Source: Candidatus Cloacimonadota bacterium (GTDB lineage Bacteria; Cloacimonadota; Cloacimonadia; Cloacimonadales; TCS61). Taken from it: DNA of 9,214 bases. The position numbers and the translations under genes are program-made. Positions 1 to 4,473 of the stretch are shown here, piece by piece. How positions within the stretch are numbered: the stretch's first letter is position 1; every line of letters begins with the position of its first letter. The stretch is taken from assembly GCA_030596265.1 (NCBI GenBank), contig JAUVKM010000064.1, positions 1-9,214 of the forward strand, given 5' to 3'. Under the pieces are notes generated by a model. That model was not told where the DNA came from, did no database searches, and was given only the letters and a program-made list of their open reading frames with translations.

Positions 1-125
1 GTATCGTTCAAGATCACCTCTTTGAGTTTATCTGTTTTATCATTCTTAGCGTCATTCCTGTTTGTACAAGTAATACAACTTGTAGCCAGAATTACTAAAG
101 CTAATATTTTAATTAGATTTTTCAT
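1..125 (-). CDS. small lipoprotein, N-terminal fragment (runs off left edge)
   Basis: An open frame begins at the ATG at 125-123 and continues out of the window, giving 41 readable residues with no stop. The start is MKNLIKILALVILATSC: a Lys-bearing n-region, a hydrophobic core and a lipobox-like Ala-Thr-Ser-Cys with Cys17 as the probable lipidated residue. A second Cys follows at position 20. After that comes a polar, Lys/Asp/Asn-rich linker, as is usual for a lipoprotein tether. An AAGGA Shine-Dalgarno lies about five bases upstream of the ATG. The gene starts 55 bases beyond the fic stop on the same strand, and I see no clear terminator between them, so co-transcription is possible. The function cannot be read from this fragment. 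The lipoprotein call rests only on the signal; the -3 Ala is slightly atypical for a lipobox. Confidence 0.6.
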   Translation of the reverse strand, partial: MKNLIKILALVILATSCITCTNRNDAKNDKTDKLKEVILND

Positions 126-180
126 TTTTTCCTTTTTTGTACTTTTGCAAACGGTACGCAATTATGTTCAGTCTTTAGAT

Positions 181-1305
181 TTACTCAAAAATCTTAATGT
201 ATTTTTCGTAAATGAAAAGTTTATTTCTTTTCCGATTAGTAATTTCTTTCAATATTCCAAGATTAGTCAACTTATCCAGTAGTGTATAAACAGAAGGAAG
301 TGAAAGGTTTGTAATCAGTTTAGCTCTACGAGCATTGATAAGAGGATGTTGATACAGAGCTTCAATAATCTTTTGTGCGTTTACAACTTTATTTTCTAAT
401 GTTTGTAATTTCAAATCTGTTTCCTGTTGCAATTTCAAAATATTATCAAATGTTTTAATGCTATTTTCAGCTATTTCAATAACTCCTACAAGGAAGAATT
501 TAAACCATTGAGTAATATCATTTTTTTCCCTTACCCGCATTAGATTATCATAGTAAAGCGTTCTATTCCTTTCAAAAAAATCAGAGAGATAGAGAATCGG
601 TTTTTTTAATAACCCTTTTTCAACCAAATAAAGTGTGATCAGCAATCTTCCAACACGACCGTTTCCATCTAAAAAAGGGTGGATAGTTTCAAATTGATAA
701 TGAACCAAAGCAATTTTCAAAAGGTCAGGAAGATACAAATTCTCATTATGAACAAAATTTTCAAGATCACTCATAATTTCATCGATTGAATGATGAATAG
801 GAGGGATAAAAACAGCATCATTTATTGATGCACCACCAATCCAATTCTGACTAGATCTGAATTCACCTGGAAGTTTATACTTTCCTCGCACACCTTGTAA
901 CAAGATTTTATGCGTTTGTTTGATTAACCTTGATGAAAAAGGAATTTTTTGCAAATTATCTATCGCATTATTTAATGCTTGTATATAATTCTGTACTTCT
1001 TCCCAGTCCTCTCGCTTCTCTTCATTAATACTTTCTTTATCGAGAAGTGCTTCTTCGATATTTGTTTTTGTTCCTTCAATTTTACTGGATTGAGTTGCCT
1101 CTTTTAGAACGTGCATACTGATAAACAAATCAATATTGGGAACATATTCCGAGTACATATCCAGTTTGCCGAGTTGCCTGTCAGCCTGACTTAAAAGATT
1201 TATAAGCTGCATATCATCAATAAACCATTGTCTGTTAATCTTTTCAGGTTGAAAGCTTTTATAGAATGGTTGCTGTTCGTAATGTCCTGCTTTAAATTGC
1301 TTCAT
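181..1305 (-). CDS. Fic family protein (Fic_N + Fic + C-terminal winged helix)
   Basis: This 374-residue Fic protein carries the catalytic loop HPFLDGNGRVGR at residues 209-220, with His209 as the expected catalytic base. The usual reaction is transfer of AMP from ATP to a protein hydroxyl. The N-terminal part (about 1-100) resembles Fic_N and contains SSKIEG at 73-78, which fits the inhibitory [S/T]xxxE[G/N] motif. Glu77 would block ATP binding, so this is an N-terminally auto-inhibited (class II) form. Residues about 305-370 look like a winged helix (ARRAKLITNLSLPSVYTLL followed by a basic wing), typical of the large stand-alone Fic-HTH family. The start is supported by GGGAGA seven bases upstream. 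It has its own promoter, overlapped by a tandem direct repeat, which suggests autoregulation through the winged helix. No separate antitoxin gene is adjacent. The target protein is unknown. Confidence 0.93.
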   Translation of the reverse strand: MKQFKAGHYEQQPFYKSFQPEKINRQWFIDDMQLINLLSQADRQLGKLDMYSEYVPNIDLFISMHVLKEATQSSKIEGTKTNIEEALLDKESINEEKREDWEEVQNYIQALNNAIDNLQKIPFSSRLIKQTHKILLQGVRGKYKLPGEFRSSQNWIGGASINDAVFIPPIHHSIDEIMSDLENFVHNENLYLPDLLKIALVHYQFETIHPFLDGNGRVGRLLITLYLVEKGLLKKPILYLSDFFERNRTLYYDNLMRVREKNDITQWFKFFLVGVIEIAENSIKTFDNILKLQQETDLKLQTLENKVVNAQKIIEALYQHPLINARRAKLITNLSLPSVYTLLDKLTNLGILKEITNRKRNKLFIYEKYIKIFE

Positions 1306-1332
1306 TTAAATTTCTCCCATATTTTTATTAAT

Positions 1333-1360
1333 AATATAGCTTATTTAAGAAAAATGTCAA
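1333..1360 (-). promoter_or_regulatory. fic promoter
   Basis: On the minus strand TTGACA (1360-1355) is followed after 16 bases by TATATT (1338-1333), a near-consensus sigma-70-type promoter. The -10 box lies 27 bases upstream of the fic ATG. The -35 box sits inside the first copy of the direct repeat at 1341-1372, so a protein bound to that repeat would occlude RNA polymerase. Confidence 0.7.
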
Positions 1361-1372
1361 AAATTTAATTAA
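1341..1372. repeat. direct repeat copy 1, over the fic promoter (candidate operator)
   Basis: This 32-bp unit begins TTATTTAAG and ends AAAAATTTAATTA(A). It matches the unit at 1382-1413 at 29 of 32 positions, with no gaps. It covers the -35 box and spacer of the fic promoter. Each copy has weak internal dyad symmetry (TTATTTAA at one end, TTAATTAA inverted at the other). The start-to-start distance is 41 bp, close to four helical turns, so two bound proteins would lie on the same face of the DNA. A regulatory role is inferred. Confidence 0.6.
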
Positions 1373-1381
1373 GCGTTCTCT

Positions 1382-1413
1382 TTATTTAAGGAAAATGTTA
1401 AAAATTTAATTAG
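1382..1413. repeat. direct repeat copy 2, upstream of the fic promoter
   Basis: Second copy of the 32-bp unit at 1341-1372. It differs at the 10th position (A to G), the 18th (C to T) and the last. It lies upstream of the fic -35 box and overlaps the last codons and stop of the small membrane protein gene. Its version of the -35 hexamer is TTAACA, so it could be a degenerate promoter duplication as well as a second operator. Confidence 0.6.
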
Positions 1414-1681
1414 AGTCTTCATTTTTTCTCACCTTTCGGATAATGAGGAACAGAAATATACAATAGACAATTATAAAAGCAATAATAGAAAATATCTGAC
1501 TTAAATTACCTTTGATTATATTCGGAAAAAAAAGATCAAGATCAAGAATATCAAAAAAATTGAATTTAATTGTATTCAATTTGACTATGGAGTAGATTGC
1601 AATCATGATTATGTGAATTATTGCTGAGAACAGCATTACATTTTTTAATGCGACAATATATTTATTACTAATAAATTTCAT
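1406..1681 (-). CDS. small two-TM membrane protein of unknown function
   Basis: This 91-residue protein has two hydrophobic segments. They are about residues 15-35 (VMLFSAIIHIIMIAIYSIV) and about 59-82 (LSQIFSIIAFIIVYCIFLFL), joined by an Asp/Phe-rich loop. The second is followed by a basic tail (RKVRK), which suggests the C terminus faces the cytoplasm. I do not recognise the family. I chose the internal ATG at 1681-1679 over the ATG 33 bases upstream. AGGA stands eight bases before it, whereas the upstream ATG has no Shine-Dalgarno and overlaps the -10 box of the best promoter. The gene runs towards fic on the same strand and ends 100 bases before the fic ATG. Fic has its own promoter, so a functional link is only a possibility. 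Confidence 0.65.
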   Translation of the reverse strand: MKFISNKYIVALKNVMLFSAIIHIIMIAIYSIVKLNTIKFNFFDILDLDLFFPNIIKGNLSQIFSIIAFIIVYCIFLFLIIRKVRKNEDSN

Positions 1682-1713
1682 ATAATTTTTCCTGATTTCA
1701 ATTTCATTTTGCA

Positions 1714-1742
1714 AAAATATGCATAATACAATTATCGGTCAA
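1714..1742 (-). promoter_or_regulatory. promoter of the small membrane protein gene
   Basis: On the minus strand TTGACC (1742-1737) is followed after 17 bases by TATTTT (1719-1714). Transcription would begin near 1707, downstream of the first in-frame ATG (1714-1712). This supports translation from 1681. Confidence 0.5.
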
Positions 1743-1830
1743 GAGTTTCACGAAATCTACTATTCTCAAACTTTTATTTATTTCTCTAAATACAAAATAT
1801 TGGATATCTATAAACTTCTGAATTTATTAT

Positions 1831-1858
1831 TTGACAAGGTGAAATATTTAGTTAAGTT
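1831..1858 (+). promoter_or_regulatory. promoter of the TDT transporter / redox unit 1 (conserved type)
   Basis: TTGACA (1831-1836), 16 bases, then TAAGTT (1853-1858). The region 1827-1870 aligns without gaps to 6207-6250, upstream of the thioredoxin operon, at 36 of 44 positions. The match includes the non-promoter core AATATTTAGTTA. Because the match extends through the spacer, a shared regulator is likely. The -10 hexamer is poor, so activation may be needed. Confidence 0.55.
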
Positions 1859-1892
1859 TATAATTAAAAATAAGTAAAAGTTTGGAGATGAC

Positions 1893-2849
1893 GTGATAGA
1901 AAAAAATAGGTTAAAAAATTTCCCGATCTCTTTTTTCAGCATAATGCTGGGACTTTTGGGATTTACAATTGCAAATCAAAAAGCTGTAGAGATTCTGCAT
2001 TTATCTTATAATATCAGTTCAATCTTGATCTGGTTTTCAGTTGGAGTTTTTTCTTTATTACTATTAGTTTTCTTAATGAAATTAATGAAACATACTTCAG
2101 TTGTAATTGAAGATTATAATCATCCGATAAAGATGAATTTTTTCCCTACAATTGGGATTACACTGATTATGTTCAGTATAGTTCTTTATGGGTTAAATCC
2201 AATAATAGCAAAGAATGCATGGATAGTTGGAACAATTATCCAAACAGTTTTTACATTTTCATTAATTTCTAAATGGATGCATCATGATGTTTTTAAAATA
2301 ACTCATTTCAACCCATCGTGGTTCATCCCTGCAGTGGGGAATATTTTAATTCCGGTTTCAGAAGTAAGTTTCTTTTCTAAGGAGATTTCCTGGTTTTATT
2401 TTAGTGTTGGTCTCATCTTATGGATCGTACTGCTCACGATTTTTTTCTATCGGGCTTTTTTTCATTCTAAAATTGCAGAAAAAATGCTTCCAACTTTATT
2501 CTTGCTGATGGCTCCGCAAGCTGTGGGATTTCTCGCGTATGTAAAATTGACGGGAGTAATTGATCCATTTGCTAAAATATTGTATTATTTTACATTGTTT
2601 ACCGCAATATTACTTCTTACACAAATAAGATATTTTACAAAAATAAAATACTATCTTTCATGGTGGGCATTTTCATTTCCGATCTCAGCTTTTACAATTG
2701 CTACAATGTTGATGTTCCATAAAACCCACATGGAGTTTTTCAAATACACTGCATATTTTGGCTTTGGGATATTGAATATTCTTATTGCGATATTGATTTT
2801 CCAAACTATAAAACATATTATCAAAAAAGAAATTTGTATAGAAGAATAA
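1893..2849 (+). CDS. TDT/SLAC1 (TehA-like) family anion channel/transporter
   Basis: This 318-residue integral membrane protein has about ten hydrophobic helices (near 11-28, 40-63, 83-101, 108-127, 143-160, 166-188, 200-219, 227-246, 254-275, 285-310), the topology of the TehA/SLAC1/Mae1 (TDT) family. Family-like segments are FPISFFSIMLG (10-20), NPSWFIPAVGNILIPV (140-155), PTLFLLMAPQAVGF (200-213) and WWAFSFPISAFT (257-268); the last is the region that carries the gating Phe in TehA/SLAC1. Members pass small anions, dicarboxylates or sulfite, or confer tellurite resistance; the substrate here is not readable. It starts with GTG, supported by GGAG (1884-1887) five bases upstream. It leads a probable operon with the thioredoxin-like and trxB genes and shares its promoter type with the thioredoxin operon, so a sulfur-anion or oxyanion substrate is a reasonable guess. 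Confidence 0.87.
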   Translation: MIEKNRLKNFPISFFSIMLGLLGFTIANQKAVEILHLSYNISSILIWFSVGVFSLLLLVFLMKLMKHTSVVIEDYNHPIKMNFFPTIGITLIMFSIVLYGLNPIIAKNAWIVGTIIQTVFTFSLISKWMHHDVFKITHFNPSWFIPAVGNILIPVSEVSFFSKEISWFYFSVGLILWIVLLTIFFYRAFFHSKIAEKMLPTLFLLMAPQAVGFLAYVKLTGVIDPFAKILYYFTLFTAILLLTQIRYFTKIKYYLSWWAFSFPISAFTIATMLMFHKTHMEFFKYTAYFGFGILNILIAILIFQTIKHIIKKEICIEE

Positions 2850-2851
2850 CA

Positions 2852-2884
2852 AACTTCCGATTGCATGAAACTCATCGGAATGTT
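2852..2884. repeat. palindromic intergenic repeat, copy 1
   Basis: This is an imperfect hairpin directly after the transporter stop: TTCCGAT (2855-2861) pairs with ATCGGAA (2874-2880). Its ends, AACTTCCGA and TCATCGGAATGTT, match the element at 3352-3385 at 21 of 22 terminal positions. It may act as a weak terminator or mRNA 3' stabiliser, but has no good T-tract. Confidence 0.6.
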
Positions 2885-2898
2885 TATTGAAGTTAAAT

Positions 2899-2933
2899 CA
2901 ACACTCGGAAGTGCTGCACACATTCTGAGGTTG
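2899..2933. repeat. palindromic intergenic repeat, copy 2 (inverted orientation)
   Basis: This is a near-complete hairpin: CAAC (2899-2902) pairs with GTTG (2930-2933), and CTCGGAA plus GTG pair with CAC plus TTCTGAG, with single bulged A residues and a five-base loop. Its reverse complement aligns to 3351-3386 at 28 of 36 columns with one gap. It is therefore a copy of the same element in the opposite orientation, 15 bases from copy 1. Confidence 0.6.
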
Positions 2934-2956
2934 ATAAATAATTTAAAAAAAGAATC

Positions 2957-2987
2957 CGCCTACGTTCAAAAAAATTGAATTACGGCG
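2957..2987 (+). promoter_or_regulatory. imperfect inverted repeat in the leader of the thioredoxin-like gene
   Basis: CGCC (2957-2960) with GGCG (2984-2987), and TTCAA (2965-2969) with TTGAA (2975-2979), could form a stem with a small internal loop. It ends only a few bases before the AAGGAG ribosome site (2993-2998). It could be an operator or a translational control hairpin. Only the symmetry supports this. Confidence 0.3.
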
Positions 2988-3003
2988 CGACAAAGGAGAA
3001 AAA

Positions 3004-3345
3004 ATGTTAGGAACAAATTTGAAGCACATTAAAAGTGTTGAGGAATTCAACGAAGTTATTGAAAGTAATGAAAACGTGATGATCTGTTGTGGTAGAATGG
3101 GGCCGATGTGTCTTCCTGTTTACGATGTTATGGAAAATCTGGAAGAAAAGTATGAAATGGTGAAATTTTTCGATATGGATTTTGATGATCCGAATGCTCA
3201 TATTCTGAGAAATCATGAATTAGCAAGAGGATTTATGGGTCTTCCATTTACATTCTATTATAAAAATGGAAAAGCTGTGAAAGCTACTACCAGTATTCAG
3301 AATAAAAAGCAGATCAAAACATTAATAGAAGAGCATTTGGTATAA
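3004..3345 (+). CDS. atypical thioredoxin-like protein (CCGRMGPMC active-site region)
   Basis: This 113-residue cytoplasmic protein has a thioredoxin-fold pattern: an N-terminal helix (SVEEFNEVIE), a beta strand ending at the active-site turn, helix PVYDVMENLEEKY, strand MVKFFDMDFDD and the cis-Pro loop GLPFTFYYKNGK with Pro81. The active-site turn is unusual. Instead of WCGPC it reads CCGRMGPMC, with Cys28, Cys29 and Cys36. The Met-Gly-Pro-Met-Cys part puts Met where the nucleophilic Cys normally stands, so the redox pair is uncertain (perhaps Cys29-Cys36). A strong AAGGAG five bases upstream fixes the start. It lies between a TDT channel and trxB, so TrxB is the natural reductant partner. 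The turn resembles, from memory, NCBI's thioredoxin-like (seleno)protein family SaoT; I cannot check this. No in-frame TGA is present. Confidence 0.75.
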   Translation: MLGTNLKHIKSVEEFNEVIESNENVMICCGRMGPMCLPVYDVMENLEEKYEMVKFFDMDFDDPNAHILRNHELARGFMGLPFTFYYKNGKAVKATTSIQNKKQIKTLIEEHLV

Positions 3346-3350
3346 TGAGG

Positions 3351-3386
3351 CAACTTCCGAATGTGCAACAGCTCTTCGGAATGTTG
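3351..3386. repeat. palindromic intergenic repeat, copy 3
   Basis: CAAC plus TTCCGAA (3351-3361) pairs with TTCGGAA plus GTTG (3375-3386), with one bulged T at 3382 and a 13-base loop. It begins five bases after the stop of the thioredoxin-like gene. It is the best-formed copy of the element at 2852-2884 and (inverted) 2899-2933. Confidence 0.65.
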
Positions 3387-3443
3387 AGTTCTAAGTTGAA
3401 AAAGACCTTTTACCAAACAATAGGAAGGTCTTAAGAACATTCC
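3378..3443 (+). promoter_or_regulatory. structured trxB leader with alternative pairings
   Basis: Within the 126-base gap before trxB, AAGACCTT (3402-3409) pairs with AAGGTCTT (3425-3432). In addition GGAATGTT (3378-3385), the right arm of the upstream palindrome, is complementary to AACATTCC (3436-3443), and GTTCTAAG (3388-3395) is complementary with one bulge to CTTAAGAAC (3430-3438). The palindrome and this long-range stem cannot form together. No T-tract follows, so termination is doubtful. A control function is inferred. Confidence 0.35.
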
Positions 3444-3471
3444 TATGTTTTATCAAATTAAGGAAAAAATT

Positions 3472-4395
3472 ATGAATGCAGAACATTATGATGCAATAAT
3501 TTTGGGAGCTGGAGCTGCTGGGCTTACTGCAGGGATATATTTAGCTCGTGCAAACCTAAAAGCGCTGATCATCAATGAAGGTTCGATTGGTGGACAAATG
3601 GTTCTTACGCATGCCATAGCAAATTATCCCGGGGTTTTAGAAGCAAGCGGCAGAGATATTTCACTGATCATGAAAAAACAAGCGAAAGAGTTTAGTTGCG
3701 ATATTGAATCTAATGTTGAAGTAACCAAACTTGACCTTACTTCCAAAAAGAAAATGATAGAGATAGATGATGACGAAGTTTTTACATCCGATGTTTTGAT
3801 CTTGGCAACCGGGGGAAAACCGAGAAAGCTAGGTGCAAAAAACGAAGATAAATTCAAAGGTTTTGGAATTTCTTATTGTGCAACTTGTGATGGAGATTTT
3901 TATACCGATAAAGATGTGATAGTTGTGGGTGGTGGAAACTCTGCCTTAGAAGAAGCTGTTTCACTTACAAAATGGGTGAGATCAATTACTATCATTCATC
4001 AATTTGATAATTTTCAGGCAACTGATCATGCTATTAAGCAGGCAGAAAGAAATGATAAAATATCGTTTATCCTGGAATCGGAAATTACAGAATACCTGGG
4101 TGAACAGCAAGTAGAAGGCGTAATAATTCAGAATCAGAAAACAGGCAAATCCAGCGAATTAAAAACCGATGGCGTTTTTGTTTACGTTGGTTACATACCC
4201 AATACAGGTAAAGTTAAAGATATTATTGATCTTAGCGCAAGAGAAGAAATATTAACCGATGAAAATATGCAGACAAATATCGAAGGTGTTTTTGCTGCCG
4301 GAGATGTACGCATCAAGAAAATTCGTCAGATCACTACAGCAGTTTCAGATGGTACAATTGCAGCTTTAAATGCAATAGAATATCTTCAAAAGTAG
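3472..4395 (+). CDS. trxB: thioredoxin reductase (FAD, CATC active site)
   Basis: This 307-residue flavoenzyme has the usual TrxB length and order: FAD-binding GAGAAG (12-17), GGQM at 40-43, the redox-active CATCDGDF with Cys136 and Cys139, pyridine-nucleotide motif GGGNSALEEA (153-162), and the C-terminal FAD motif GVFAAGDVR (272-280) with RQITTA (285-290). It reduces thioredoxin-type partners in the cytoplasm; two candidates are encoded nearby. The HRRxxFR element that binds the 2'-phosphate of NADPH in classical TrxB is here HQFDNFQA (176-183), so the arginines are gone. NADH or another electron donor is therefore likely. I chose the ATG at 3472, with AAGGA seven bases upstream, over the in-frame ATG at 3445, which has no Shine-Dalgarno and would add nine non-family residues. 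It is closed by a strong terminator. Confidence 0.93.
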   Translation: MNAEHYDAIILGAGAAGLTAGIYLARANLKALIINEGSIGGQMVLTHAIANYPGVLEASGRDISLIMKKQAKEFSCDIESNVEVTKLDLTSKKKMIEIDDDEVFTSDVLILATGGKPRKLGAKNEDKFKGFGISYCATCDGDFYTDKDVIVVGGGNSALEEAVSLTKWVRSITIIHQFDNFQATDHAIKQAERNDKISFILESEITEYLGEQQVEGVIIQNQKTGKSSELKTDGVFVYVGYIPNTGKVKDIIDLSAREEILTDENMQTNIEGVFAAGDVRIKKIRQITTAVSDGTIAALNAIEYLQK

Positions 4396-4403
4396 ATTTA
4401 TAT

Positions 4404-4430
4404 GAAGGCGGAATATCCGCCTTTTCTTAT
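4404..4430 (+). terminator. intrinsic terminator after trxB
   Basis: AAGGCGGA (4405-4412), a three-base loop and TCCGCCTT (4416-4423), then TTCTTAT. The eight-bp GC-rich stem with a T-rich tail starts nine bases after the trxB stop. It separates unit 1 from the DUF1858 fusion gene. Confidence 0.85.
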
Positions 4431-4440
4431 AACCTGTTAA

Positions 4441-4455
4441 TGAGAATGAGTATCA
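4441..4455 (+). promoter_or_regulatory. Fur-like 7-1-7 operator candidate
   Basis: TGAGAATGAGTATCA matches the Fur 7-1-7 consensus TGATAATnATTATCA at 12 of 14 defined positions, one mismatch per half. It lies 18 bases before the ATG of the 573-residue protein, just upstream of its ribosome site. It is the only such site noticed in the window. In AT-rich DNA chance matches are possible, and PerR or another Fur-family protein would fit nearly as well. Confidence 0.4.
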
Positions 4456-4473
4456 AAAGCAAAGGGAGAAATA

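Noticed and set aside
22..282. Plus-strand ORF of 86 codons
   Set aside because: It is the antisense of the lipoprotein start and the fic end; its hydrophobicity comes from AT-rich complementary codons.
181..1714. Fic plus small membrane protein as a toxin-antitoxin pair
   Set aside because: The Fic protein has its own inhibitory motif (SSKIEG) and its own promoter, and the small protein is a membrane protein without antitoxin features.
1837..1855. Rex-type operator in the shared promoter spacer (GTGAAATATTT in the first copy, TTGTGTAATATTT in the second)
   Set aside because: Only the left half and centre resemble a Rex site; the right half AGTTA does not complete the dyad in either copy.
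2651..2923. Minus-strand ORF of 90 codons across the end of the TDT gene
   Set aside because: Antisense to a well-supported membrane protein, with no ribosome site or domain resemblance.
3004..3351. Selenocysteine-encoding TGA in the thioredoxin-like gene
   Set aside because: No in-frame TGA inside the gene; it ends with TAA, the following TGA is only a second stop, and the active-site positions are encoded as Cys.
3445..3471. Longer N-terminus for TrxB from the ATG at 3445
   Set aside because: No Shine-Dalgarno, nine residues foreign to the family, and a good AAGGA before the ATG at 3472.
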